Shown here one piece after another: positions 53,763 through 62,955 of a DNA stretch of 64,000 nt. Both the position numbers and the translations under genes were made by a program. The stretch is from Bifidobacterium asteroides (GTDB lineage: Bacteria; Actinomycetota; Actinomycetes; Actinomycetales; Bifidobacteriaceae), in the NCBI RefSeq assembly GCF_019469425.1, contig NZ_CP048272.1:682001-746000 (forward strand). Direction: 5' to 3'. The first letter of the stretch is position 1. Every line of letters begins with the position of its first letter. The notes under the pieces were generated by a model, which worked only from the letters and a program-made list of their open reading frames with translations, searched no databases and was not told where the DNA came from.

Positions 53763-54988
53763 GTAGCATTCCCAAGACCGAACAGCCAGCACCCTCCCAA
53801 GGGTTCCGCAAGACAGGCGAGCAGGCCATCAGCCAGACTCCGCTCCACCCTCGTCGCCGCTCCCGTCGGATCATGGTGGGGCCTGTGCCGGTCGGCGGAG
53901 GCGCTCCCATTTCGGTGCAGTCCATGACCAACACGGTCACCGCTGACATCAATGCGACCTTGCAGCAGATCGCCGAGCTGGCCGCAGCTGGATGCGATAT
54001 CGTACGGGTGGCTGTGCCCAGCCAGGATGATGCCGACGCGCTTCCCATCATTGCGAAGAAGTCACCTATACCGGTCATCGCCGACATTCACTTCCAGAGC
54101 AAGTATGTCTTTCAGGCCATCGATGCGGGTTGTGCAGCTGTCAGGGTCAACCCGGGCAATATCCGAAAGTTCGACCAGGTCGGCCCAGAAATCTGCAAGG
54201 CCGCCACGGATGCGGGCGTTTCCCTGCGTATCGGGGTAAACGCCGGCAGCCTGGACAAGGACATCTACGCCCGCTACGGCGGCCCCACCCCCGAGGCCTT
54301 GGTCGCTTCGGCCTTGAAAGAGGCCCACATGTTCGAGGATGTGGGCTTCCGCGACTTCAAGATCTCCGTCAAGCACCACGATCCTGTGACAACGGTCCAG
54401 ACCTACCGGCTCCTGGCTTCCAAGGGCGACTGGCCCCTGCACCTGGGCGTGACCGAGGCCGGCCCCTCCTGGCAGGGGACCATCAAGTCCTGCCTGGCCT
54501 TTGGCGCGCTCCTGGCCGAGGGCATCGGCGACACCATCCGTGTCTCCCTGTCCGCACCGCCTGTGGAAGAGGTCAAGGTGGGCTGCAAGATTCTGGAATA
54601 CCTGGGTCTACGCCAGCGCCACTTCGACATCATCTCCTGCCCCTCCTGCGGCAGGGCCCAGGTGGATGTGATCGAGCTGGCCAAGGAAGTCACCGAGGGT
54701 CTCAAGGACATCACCGCTCCCATCAGGGTGGCTGTCATGGGCTGCATCGTCAACGGGCCAGGCGAGGCCAGGGAGGCCGACCTTGGGGTGGCTTCGGGCA
54801 ACGGCAAGGGCCAGATCATCATCAAGGGCAAGGTGGTTCAGACCGTCCCTGAGGACCAAATCGTCCCCACGCTGCTGGAGCGGGCCAAGGAAATCGCCGC
54901 CCGGATGGATGCAAAGGCGGCGGTCCAGGGTGAAACCCTGCCGGAGGCAGGGCCCATGGTGGTTCCGGTCACCGGCCGTGCCAGCTGA
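53759..54988 (+). CDS. ispG: 4-hydroxy-3-methylbut-2-enyl diphosphate synthase (flavodoxin)
   Basis: The protein has 409 residues and catalyses the penultimate step of the non-mevalonate pathway with a 4Fe-4S cluster. The cluster cysteines are seen in SCPSCGRAQ and [10 protein letters not shown]. The barrel carries [15 protein letters not shown] and [10 protein letters not shown]. The start is GTG, overlapping the dxr stop. In many actinobacteria a site-2 protease gene (rseP) lies between dxr and ispG; here none does. Confidence 0.96.
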   Translation: MSSIPKTEQPAPSQGFRKTGEQAISQTPLHPRRRSRRIMVGPVPVGGGAPISVQSMTNTVTADINATLQQIAELAAAGCDIVRVAVPSQDDADALPIIAKKSPIPVIADIHFQSKYVFQAIDAGCAAVRVNPGNIRKFDQVGPEICKAATDAGVSLRIGVNAGSLDKDIYARYGGPTPEALVASALKEAHMFEDVGFRDFKISVKHHDPVTTVQTYRLLASKGDWPLHLGVTEAGPSWQGTIKSCLAFGALLAEGIGDTIRVSLSAPPVEEVKVGCKILEYLGLRQRHFDIISCPSCGRAQVDVIELAKEVTEGLKDITAPIRVAVMGCIVNGPGEAREADLGVASGNGKGQIIIKGKVVQTVPEDQIVPTLLERAKEIAARMDAKAAVQGETLPEAGPMVVPVTGRAS

Positions 54989-55029
54989 GCGCATAGGCAC
55001 CATCCTCGCCACCGGTTACAATGGCCGTC

Positions 55030-56742
55030 GTGTCCCAAGAGGTTGAGCGTTCCCTCCCCGCAAGTCGGTGGAGCAGGGTCAGGCGGCTGATGACCAGCCT
55101 GCCTGTCTTCGTGATTCTCATGGGTCTGCTGGCTTCTGTCTCACACCTGACCGCCGTTCCCTGGAAATACGAACCAGTGGATCAGAATTTCCCCACACTG
55201 ACTCCGGACACCGCGGTCACTTTTGACTGGCCTGCCGGGGTTGCCAGGGATACCGTGGGGCAGTACCAGGTCGAATCCCGTCACCAGGAACTGAGCATGG
55301 AAAGGCCCGCCACTGGCGAGCGCCAACGTATTCGGATTCTGATTCGTGCTCCTCAGGGGGCTTCCGGCCATCGGCCGGCTGTAGTCTTCATGCATGGCGC
55401 CGGTTATGGCACATGCGACAACTCCTTCGGGGACGTGGCCCGGTCCATGGCCTCTGCTGGCTTCGTCACTGCCGTGCTGGACAAGCCGGTCTGGTCAACC
55501 ACGGATGCCGACCGGGACTATCCCGCTTCGGCCAGGGCCTACGAGCGGGTTGCCAATTTGCTGCGCGACCGGGATGATGTGGATGCATCCAAGGTGGGCA
55601 TCTATGCCACCAGCGAGAGCACTTGGATCGCCGCCATGCTGCTGACCATGGACCACCGCATAGCCTTCCAGATCCTGCTGAGCCCAATGGTCTATTCCCC
55701 GCGGCACGCCATGGGCTTCTTCGTGGCCCAGGACTTCGCTATTGCCGGGGCCAACCAGGGCTACCAGTCGGTGGTCCGTCGGCTCTTCAGCACCGATGCC
55801 TCCCTCTTGGGACTGAACAATCTGGATATCGACCCTACTGACCGCTACACCTACGCCATTCCCACCCTGCTGGCCTATGGGGCCAAGGATGTCATGACCG
55901 CCCAGGTGGAGGGCGTGCAGCGCGTGCTCTCCAAAGCTCATGCCTCCGGCAATGAGAACGTCACTGTGCGTTCCTATCCGGTCTCCAACCATGTGCTGCG
56001 GCTGGGGGATGAGGCCCGGACCGGCACGCCCCTGGCCGACCACTACCAGCAGGACATGATCGACTGGGCGGTGGGCCAGGCCCATGGCCTGCACCAGACC
56101 AGCCCTAGCGTGGGCGGGGCCACCATCCATCAGTCCATCGCCGTGCCCACTGATCTGAGGGGGCGGCGCTCGCTGACTATTTATATGCTGGTCCTGCACC
56201 TGCTGACCCTGGTGCTATTGCTGGCGGCCCTGGCCATGGCCCTGGCGGCCGGTCTGATGAAACTGTTCCGTCTGCGCCGCCGCAAGGACCCGGTCCTGGG
56301 CTTCAGCCATGGCTTCGGCGGCACCTTGGCAACCATCACCGGCACCACTATGGCCACCCTGGTCCTTTTCGGAGCCGGTCTGGGCCAGGTCATCATGGCG
56401 GTGGTACGTCTGGGCTGGGGCGGCGTGCCCGACCAGGCTGGGGTCAGCTACTGGAGCTGGCCGGTCATCCAAGTGGTCTGCGCCTTGGTCATCTGGGCCT
56501 GGTCACGCACCTTCGCCCGCATGGTCGAAGTAGCCTCCCTGAGGGGACTGGACCGGTTGCCCGACCAGGTCCGCACAAGCAAGGCCGGCGGCCCCAGTCT
56601 TCGGCAGCAGATGCGGAACATGGACCCCAGGCCTGTACTGGCCTCCACCCGCTTTGGCGTTGCCCTCTTCATCGTCACCACCCTGGCCATGTTCGGGGTC
56701 CTGCTGATCTTCGCTTTCTGGGGCCTGTTCATCTACCAATGA
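55030..56742 (+). CDS. alpha/beta hydrolase with N- and C-terminal membrane helices
   Basis: The protein has about 570 residues. One membrane helix (LPVFVILMGLLASVSHLT) precedes an outward alpha/beta hydrolase domain with FMHGAGYGTCDNS, the nucleophile elbow YATSESTWIAAML, and a later Asp and His (YGAKDVM, SNHVLRLGD). Three to four membrane helices follow from about 375 to the end. The substrate is unknown. TACAAT (55017-55022) stands 7 bases before the GTG at 55030, which suggests a leaderless start there; the ATG at 55021 overlaps that box. Confidence 0.75.
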   Translation: MSQEVERSLPASRWSRVRRLMTSLPVFVILMGLLASVSHLTAVPWKYEPVDQNFPTLTPDTAVTFDWPAGVARDTVGQYQVESRHQELSMERPATGERQRIRILIRAPQGASGHRPAVVFMHGAGYGTCDNSFGDVARSMASAGFVTAVLDKPVWSTTDADRDYPASARAYERVANLLRDRDDVDASKVGIYATSESTWIAAMLLTMDHRIAFQILLSPMVYSPRHAMGFFVAQDFAIAGANQGYQSVVRRLFSTDASLLGLNNLDIDPTDRYTYAIPTLLAYGAKDVMTAQVEGVQRVLSKAHASGNENVTVRSYPVSNHVLRLGDEARTGTPLADHYQQDMIDWAVGQAHGLHQTSPSVGGATIHQSIAVPTDLRGRRSLTIYMLVLHLLTLVLLLAALAMALAAGLMKLFRLRRRKDPVLGFSHGFGGTLATITGTTMATLVLFGAGLGQVIMAVVRLGWGGVPDQAGVSYWSWPVIQVVCALVIWAWSRTFARMVEVASLRGLDRLPDQVRTSKAGGPSLRQQMRNMDPRPVLASTRFGVALFIVTTLAMFGVLLIFAFWGLFIYQ

Positions 56743-56757
56743 AAGGACGGGACCGTC

Positions 56758-57480
56758 GTGGCCATCTATCGTGACGAGGGCCTGGTCCTCAGAACGGTCA
56801 AATTGGGCGAGGCCGACCGAATTGTCACCATTCTGACCAGGGGACACGGCAAGGTCAGGGCCGTAGCCAAAGGGGTGCGACGGACCAAGTCCCGCTTCGG
56901 CGCCCGGCTGGAGCCATTCATGCGTGACGACCTGCTTATCTCCCGTGGTCGCAACTTGGACATCGTCTCCCAGGCGGCCTGCACAGCTCCCTATGCGGAT
57001 GCCATATGCGCCGACTATGACCTCTACGCCAACGGGGGCGTCATGCTTGAGACCGCCGACAAGCTGGTGGTGGGCGAGCACGAGCCGGCTCCGGAGCAAT
57101 ACCGTCTGCTGGTCTCCGCCCTGGCCAGTCTGGCAGGTCACCGGCATGGCCCCCGTGACATCGGCGCCTCATACTTGCTGCGCTCCCTGGCGCTGGCTGG
57201 CTGGCGGCCCCGGCTGGATTCCTGCATCGTCTGCGGGCGGACCGACCAGCTGACCCACTTTTCGGTGCCCGGAGGCGGGGTGGTCTGCAGTCGGGACAGG
57301 CCTACTGACGCTGTGGCGGTAGATCCAGCCACCCTGGCACGCTTCCGGGCGTTGAGCAGCGGGGACTGGCCCAAGCTGGACGGCAAGGGTTCTATCCCCC
57401 TCTGCGATGGTCTTGTCGAGAAATGGGGCGAATATTACCTGGAGCGGCCCATCAGATCTCTGCGGCTATTAGATTCGTGA
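56758..57480 (+). CDS. recO: DNA repair protein RecO
   Basis: The protein has 240 residues. The N-terminal OB fold begins YRDEGLVLRTVKLGEADRIV, and the C-terminal part has paired cysteines (SCIVCGR and GVVCSRD) of the zinc-binding site. RecO loads RecA onto single-stranded gaps with RecR. The start is GTG with GAAAGGACGG before it. It is followed by uppS 3 bases later, a common actinobacterial pair. Confidence 0.93.
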   Translation: MAIYRDEGLVLRTVKLGEADRIVTILTRGHGKVRAVAKGVRRTKSRFGARLEPFMRDDLLISRGRNLDIVSQAACTAPYADAICADYDLYANGGVMLETADKLVVGEHEPAPEQYRLLVSALASLAGHRHGPRDIGASYLLRSLALAGWRPRLDSCIVCGRTDQLTHFSVPGGGVVCSRDRPTDAVAVDPATLARFRALSSGDWPKLDGKGSIPLCDGLVEKWGEYYLERPIRSLRLLDS

Positions 57481-57483
57481 AGC

Positions 57484-58278
57484 ATGAGCTTTGACCCCGT
57501 CGACTACACCTCCCTGAATGTGCCTGCAGCCCCCTTCTCCGATCCCGCGCGTATCCCGCAGTTTCCCAAGGGTTCAGTCCCTCGTCATCTGGGTGTGATC
57601 ATGGACGGCAATGGCCGCTGGGCCAAGCAGAGGGGCATGGAGCGCACCCAGGGTCACCGGGCTGCCGAGCCGGTGGTCTTCGACACCATAGCCGGGGCCA
57701 TTGAGGCTGGGGTCCGCTACCTGAGCCTGTACACCTTCTCCACGGAGAACTGGAAACGCTCGCCGGCTGAGGTCCGTTTTCTGATGGGCTTCTCCAGGGA
57801 TATCATCCATCGGCGAGTGGCCCAGATGGACGACTGGGGAGTGCGCGTGCGCTGGGCGGGTCGTAGGCCCCGGCTCTGGAAGTCGGTCATTGACGAGCTG
57901 GAGGCGGCCATGGAGCGCACCCGCCACAACACCAGGATTGATGTGATCTTCTGCATCAACTACGGGGGCAGGGCTGAGCTTGCCGATGCAGCCACTGACA
58001 TCGCCCGGGAGGTGGCGGCCGGGCAAATCAAGGGCTCCAAGGTGACTGAAAAGATGATCGCCCAGCACCTCTACAACCCCGACATACCGGACTGCGACCT
58101 GGTTCTGCGCACCTCAGGGGAGCAACGCACCTCCAACTTCCTGCCCTGGCAGGCGGCATACGCGGAGCTGGAATTCGTGTCCGAGCTCTTCCCTGACTGC
58201 GGGCGCGAGGTGCTCTGGCGGGCCATCGACGATTACATCCACAGGGACAGGCGCTTCGGCGGCGTGGAAAATGGCTGA
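57484..58278 (+). CDS. uppS: isoprenyl transferase (undecaprenyl diphosphate synthase type)
   Basis: The protein has 264 residues. The cis-prenyltransferase signatures are complete: GVIMDGNGRWAKQRG with the catalytic Asp (about 39), YTFSTENWKR, and RTSGEQRTSNFLPWQ near the end. It extends isoprenyl chains to make the lipid carrier for cell-wall sugars. It shares the operon with dxr and ispG, which supply its precursors. Confidence 0.95.
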   Translation: MSFDPVDYTSLNVPAAPFSDPARIPQFPKGSVPRHLGVIMDGNGRWAKQRGMERTQGHRAAEPVVFDTIAGAIEAGVRYLSLYTFSTENWKRSPAEVRFLMGFSRDIIHRRVAQMDDWGVRVRWAGRRPRLWKSVIDELEAAMERTRHNTRIDVIFCINYGGRAELADAATDIAREVAAGQIKGSKVTEKMIAQHLYNPDIPDCDLVLRTSGEQRTSNFLPWQAAYAELEFVSELFPDCGREVLWRAIDDYIHRDRRFGGVENG

Positions 58279-58443
58279 GGAAACAGCCACTCCCATTATG
58301 CGAAGGCAGCCATAGTCGTCCGAATTTACATGTCTGAGCACTCTCGCAATGCCCTTGAAAGGTAGTATGTGTCTTATCACAGCGGAGCAACTCATGGCCG
58401 CTGTGGAAATCAGGGCAGCAAACTGAGCAAAGGAGCGACAGGC

Positions 58444-59874
58444 GTGGACGACAAGCAACGCATCATGCAGATCATCGATGACAAGTCACAGGAGTTCATC
58501 GAGGCTGCCGACCATATTTGGGGTACTCCCGAGACAAGGTTTGCCGTGAAGGAGTCGGTCCAGCAGCACTACAAGGTGCTGCAGCAGGAGGGCTTTGGCA
58601 TCGAGAAGGGCGTTGGCCATATGGATTATGCCTACGTGGCGACCTGGGGCTCGGGCCGTCCTGTGATCGGCATCACTGGCGAATACGATGCCCTGGGAGG
58701 CCTCAGCCAGGTGGCTGATCTGGGTGAACACAAGCCCTTGGTCGAAGGCGGCAACGGGCAAGGCTGCGGCCACAACATTCTGGGTATGGCAGCCGTCGCG
58801 GCAGGCGTGGGCATCAAGACCTTCATGGAGGAAAAAGGCCTCAAGGGGACCATCAAGGTCTTCGGCTGCCCTGCTGAGGAGTCGGGCTATGGCAAGGCCT
58901 TCATGGCCAGGGACGGGGTTTTCGACGGGCTGGATCTGGCCCTGTCCTGGCATCCCTCGGACGTGACCCAGGCCTGGGGCTCCTCCAGCCTGGCAGTTCT
59001 GCAGGCCTACTTCGACTTCACCGGCGTGCCAGCGCACGCGGCTGCGGCCCCTGAGCTGGGCCGGAGCGCCTTGGATGCTGCGGAGCTGATGAACGTGGGG
59101 GTGCAATTCCTGCGTGAACACATGATCGATGAGGCCCGTGTGCACTACGCCTTTATCGACGCAGGCGGCGAGTCGGCCAATGTGGTGCAGTCCCACGCCC
59201 GTCTTTACTACTTCGTACGTGCCCCCAGGATGGATCAGGCTCAGGATCTGTTCAAGCGTGTGGTGAAGATCGCCCAGGGTGCGGCCCTGATGACCGAGAC
59301 CCAGGTCAAGGAGGAGTTCGACGCGGCTTGCTACAACTTCATTCCCAACCATCCGCTGACCGAGGCCATAGACAGGAACTTGGACGTCGTCGGCCCCCTG
59401 CCCCTGGACCAGCAGGAGTTGGACTACGAACGCCGTTACACCGACACGGTTTCCGAGGCCGGCAAGCAGAGGGTGCTCAGCCGCACCAAGGCAGCCTTCC
59501 CGGATCTTCCGGAGGAGGAAGTCCGGAAGATGGCCGAGTCCACCATGGCCCTGAAGAAGTATCCGCTGGCCTTCACCGATACGGCATCGGGGTCCACCGA
59601 CGTTGGCGATGTCAGTTGGCAGACGCCCACCGCCCAGTTCAGCGGCGGGTTCGAGCCCCAGGGAACCTCACCACACTCCTGGCAATGGGCGGCCAACGGC
59701 AAGTCCTCGGTGGCCCACAAGGGTCTGCTTGCGGCGGGCAAGACCCTGGCTTTGACCGCTTATGATGCGTTTACCAACCCGGCCCTGGTAAAGGCCGCCA
59801 AGGAGGACTTCAGCAAGACATTCGCCGGCCAGGAGTACAAGGTTGTCATCCCTGACGATGTGATGCCTCACTGA
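58444..59874 (+). CDS. M20-family amidohydrolase (AbgB-like)
   Basis: The protein has 476 residues. It shows the M20 metal site (ITGEYDALGGLSQ, then GQGCGHNILG), GCPAEESGYGKAFM, and a lid domain with FTGVPAHAAAAPELGRSALD. The family includes aminobenzoyl-glutamate and amino-acyl amide hydrolases (AbgB type, usually about 480 residues). The GTG start follows AAAGGAGC; a frame extending to 58369 lacks one. The MFS gene 88 bases downstream may transport its substrate. Confidence 0.88.
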   Translation: MDDKQRIMQIIDDKSQEFIEAADHIWGTPETRFAVKESVQQHYKVLQQEGFGIEKGVGHMDYAYVATWGSGRPVIGITGEYDALGGLSQVADLGEHKPLVEGGNGQGCGHNILGMAAVAAGVGIKTFMEEKGLKGTIKVFGCPAEESGYGKAFMARDGVFDGLDLALSWHPSDVTQAWGSSSLAVLQAYFDFTGVPAHAAAAPELGRSALDAAELMNVGVQFLREHMIDEARVHYAFIDAGGESANVVQSHARLYYFVRAPRMDQAQDLFKRVVKIAQGAALMTETQVKEEFDAACYNFIPNHPLTEAIDRNLDVVGPLPLDQQELDYERRYTDTVSEAGKQRVLSRTKAAFPDLPEEEVRKMAESTMALKKYPLAFTDTASGSTDVGDVSWQTPTAQFSGGFEPQGTSPHSWQWAANGKSSVAHKGLLAAGKTLALTAYDAFTNPALVKAAKEDFSKTFAGQEYKVVIPDDVMPH

Positions 59875-59962
59875 CTTGCTATTCGGCTGCCGCCGGGCCC
59901 TGTGATCTTTGTGGATCGAATCGCCCAGCGGCGGTTGGCTTCGACTGAAGGATGACAGACCA

Positions 59963-61159
59963 ATGGCAATCAAGCTATCTTCAAAAACGGCGAGCGGAAC
60001 GCTGATCTTCTCCCTGATGGCCGGTTACTCGATCGTGTACATGGACAAGAACATGATCTCGACCGCCATCATCCCAATCTCTGAGCAGTTCCACCTTGAC
60101 TCGGGGCAGACAGGCATCATCATGTCGGCCTTCTTCCTGGGCTATTCGCTCATGCAGATACCCAGCGGATGGCTGGCCGACCGGCTTGGGGCCAAGCGGG
60201 TGCTGATGGCCTCCATGATCATCATCGGTCTGTTCAGCTACCTATTTGGCCTGGCCAATGGTCTGGTCTTCTTCATCATCGTCCGGTTCTTCGCTGGCAT
60301 GGGCCACGGCGGCTACCCGCCCTCCTGTTCCAAGTCGATTGCGGAGAACTTTCCCCAGGAACGGCGCACCTTCGTACAGTCGCTGATTCTGTCGACCTCG
60401 GGTATCGGCGGCATCATGGCTTTCATCTTGGGCGCCAACCTGGTCGCCATCAACTGGCATCTGGCATACGGCGTGCTGGGCACTCTCTATCTGATGGCCT
60501 TTGCCTGCATTCTGATCTTCGTGCCCTCCAAGCCCCGCCAGCCCGAGGTTGACCAGAAGCCCGGAGCCAAGGGGGCAGGGTTCCTCGAGATCCTGAAGAA
60601 TCGGAACGTACTGGTCCTCTTCGCGGCCATGCTTCTGCTCAACATCCTCCTGTACGGCAATATCTCTTGGATGCCCACCTTCATAAGAAACACCTTCGGT
60701 CTCTCGATTGGTCAGGCGGGCATCCTGCTGGCGGTCAATGCGATCTTCACGACCGTCGCCACCATCTATGCCGGTCGGTTGCTCTCGAAGCTCTTCCTAG
60801 GCAGGGAGAAGGTGGCCATCCTGGGCGCGGGGGTAATCAGTGCCGTCCTGGTCGTCTGCTTTGTCTTCTCGCGCAACATTTGGCTCTCCCTCCTGCTGCT
60901 GATTCTGGTCTCCTGCGTCTCCGTGGTCGCCTTCACCGGCATCTTCACCTGGCCGCACAAGATCATGGACCCGCACATTATCGGCTCCGCCATCGGCATC
61001 ATCAATACCGGCGGCACCTTGGGCGGATTCCTGGCTCCCATGATCATCGGCTACCTGGTCAAGGCCGCCGGCGGCTCCTTCGTTGGAGCCTTCCTCTTCA
61101 TGGGTGCGGCGGCCATCGCCTCCGGGCTGATGGCTCTGCTGGTCAAGGTCGGCGAGTAA
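59963..61159 (+). CDS. MFS transporter (anion:cation symporter type)
   Basis: The protein has 398 residues and 12 membrane helices. Motif A GWLADRLGAKRVLMASMI lies between helices 2 and 3, and the start IVYMDKNMISTAIIPISEQF is like ACS-family organic anion carriers. It follows the M20 amidohydrolase on the same strand. The ATG at 59963 has AAGGA upstream; a GTG at 59909 is an alternative. Confidence 0.85.
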   Translation: MAIKLSSKTASGTLIFSLMAGYSIVYMDKNMISTAIIPISEQFHLDSGQTGIIMSAFFLGYSLMQIPSGWLADRLGAKRVLMASMIIIGLFSYLFGLANGLVFFIIVRFFAGMGHGGYPPSCSKSIAENFPQERRTFVQSLILSTSGIGGIMAFILGANLVAINWHLAYGVLGTLYLMAFACILIFVPSKPRQPEVDQKPGAKGAGFLEILKNRNVLVLFAAMLLLNILLYGNISWMPTFIRNTFGLSIGQAGILLAVNAIFTTVATIYAGRLLSKLFLGREKVAILGAGVISAVLVVCFVFSRNIWLSLLLLILVSCVSVVAFTGIFTWPHKIMDPHIIGSAIGIINTGGTLGGFLAPMIIGYLVKAAGGSFVGAFLFMGAAAIASGLMALLVKVGE

Positions 61160-61316
61160 AGCCCAGGCCGGATCGGTCTGATCAATGCCTTCCGGTTTCG
61201 AAGATCAGCCGTCTGTGACCATGGCAAGGAGTCACGGTCAAAGGACCGGCACTCCTTCTAGGATCTCCGATTTTTTGGTGCTGATTATGGATGCTTGAAA
61301 GTGTCGCTTGCTAGAC

Positions 61317-61358
61317 GAAGGGCCCGCCCCCTGAGCGATTTCAGGTGGCGGGCCCTTC
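61317..61358. terminator. bidirectional terminator
   Basis: GAAGGGCCCGCC and GGCGGGCCCTTC form a perfect 12-bp stem with an 18-base loop between the convergent MFS and GH32 genes. Confidence 0.7.
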
Positions 61359-61381
61359 CCATGACGACTAGGGGAGCAGGA

Positions 61382-62905
61382 TCAGCGATCCGGCTGCTCC
61401 CAGATGGTGCCCAGTCTGGCGATCGAGAGGGAGTCGATCCGGGCCTTGCCCTCGCCGGATTCGGCGATCAGGCGGATGCCCCGCGGTCCTTCGGCGGGGA
61501 AGGAGTAGGATGACATGATCTCCAGCCCGTCGTTGACGACGACCTCGATCGAGCCTCTGTCCACGATGATGCGCAGCTTGAGCTTGCCCGAGGACTTGTC
61601 GACGGGAGCAGTGCGATAGCCCCGGTCCCCGTAGGTGTTGCAGTGGCGGTCGAGCACCACGCGGCTCAGCTGGTCGTCATAGCAGACAAGCGTATGATCG
61701 CCGGATTGTGTCCTGTGGATCTCCAGACCGATGCGTTCGGCTTGGGACTTGTTCAGATCGATCTCCATATTGATGTCAGCGGTCTGCGCGTCGTCCACCA
61801 GGTCCTGGCTGCCGTTGACCCCCAGCTCGATGGGACCGAAGTCCTGCTGGTCCCGGTCCAGGTTGGAGAACTCGCGTACTGGCAGGCAGCGCAGATGATC
61901 ACCGGCCAGGGTGACCTCGCGGGGTACGGTGAACTGGCCGCACCAGCCATCCTCCTGCATGGGGATGGGCTCGGTGAAGGGGCTCATCCAGCCGAAGACC
62001 AATCGGCGGCCGTCAGGGGCTTGGAAGGTCTGCGGCGCATAAAAGTTATGGCCGTCATCCCAAAGGTGGAATTCAGTCTCCTGATGGAAGTCGCCGCCGG
62101 GCTGCCAGCTGCCGATCACGTAGCCTGCGTTGTTGTGGTTGCGGGCTTCGAACCCATGGGGCTTCAGGCCCATGGCCGAGTAGCAGATCACCCACTTGTC
62201 CTCCAGGGGGAACATGTCGGGGCATTCCAGCATGAAGACCTCGGGGTCGGGGTGCTGATATATCACCTGGTCGAAGGTCCAGTGCTCCATGTCATTTGAG
62301 GTATACATCCAGATCTCGCCGCGATGGGCGGGGGTGCTGACTCCGAAGACCATGTACCAGAGCTCGCCCATCTTCCACACCTTGGGATCGCGGAAGTGCA
62401 GGATCTTGTCGTCGGGGCAGGGGATGACAAGCCCCTTCTTTTCGAAGTGGATGCCGTCGGAGGAGACAGCCATGCACTGCTCCTGGAGGTTGCCGTCATC
62501 ATCGTTGATCCCATTGCGCCAGCGGTGACCGGTGTAGTAGATGGTCAGACGGCCGTCGTCGCCCACCACGGCCGATCCGGAGAAGACTCCGTCCTTCTCG
62601 ACCTCGAGTGTGGGCGCCATTGCCAGGGGCTCGCGCCGCCAGGTGACCAGGTCGGCGCTGGACACATGCCCCCAGTGCATGTTTCCCCACACGTTCCCAT
62701 AGGGGTTGAGCTGGAAGTAGGCATGATAGCGCCCCTTGTAGTAGCTCAGGCCGTTTGGGTCGTTGATCCATCCGGCCTTGGAGGCGATGTGACACTGGGG
62801 ATACCAGCGGTCGTTTCGGGTGGCGAAGAGCCGATCGATGCTCTTCTGGGCCTTCTCCAGCTGAGCGCTCATATCGGTGTTTTTCTTGGTTGCTGACTGG
62901 TTCAT
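61382..62905 (-). CDS. GH32 beta-fructosidase (sucrose/fructo-oligosaccharide hydrolase)
   Basis: The protein has 507 residues and no signal peptide. The five-blade catalytic domain carries all three acidic motifs: WINDPNG (nucleophile Asp49), FRDPKVW (Asp173) and LECPDMF (acid/base Glu227). A beta-sandwich domain follows (about 370-500). It splits sucrose or short fructans taken up by the transporter coded next to it. AAAGGAT lies before the ATG. Confidence 0.94.
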   Translation of the reverse strand: MNQSATKKNTDMSAQLEKAQKSIDRLFATRNDRWYPQCHIASKAGWINDPNGLSYYKGRYHAYFQLNPYGNVWGNMHWGHVSSADLVTWRREPLAMAPTLEVEKDGVFSGSAVVGDDGRLTIYYTGHRWRNGINDDDGNLQEQCMAVSSDGIHFEKKGLVIPCPDDKILHFRDPKVWKMGELWYMVFGVSTPAHRGEIWMYTSNDMEHWTFDQVIYQHPDPEVFMLECPDMFPLEDKWVICYSAMGLKPHGFEARNHNNAGYVIGSWQPGGDFHQETEFHLWDDGHNFYAPQTFQAPDGRRLVFGWMSPFTEPIPMQEDGWCGQFTVPREVTLAGDHLRCLPVREFSNLDRDQQDFGPIELGVNGSQDLVDDAQTADINMEIDLNKSQAERIGLEIHRTQSGDHTLVCYDDQLSRVVLDRHCNTYGDRGYRTAPVDKSSGKLKLRIIVDRGSIEVVVNDGLEIMSSYSFPAEGPRGIRLIAESGEGKARIDSLSIARLGTIWEQPDR

Positions 62906-62955
62906 CCTTGAATCCTTTCGGGTTGGAGGGGTGCTGATTATGGTTGACGTGGGGA

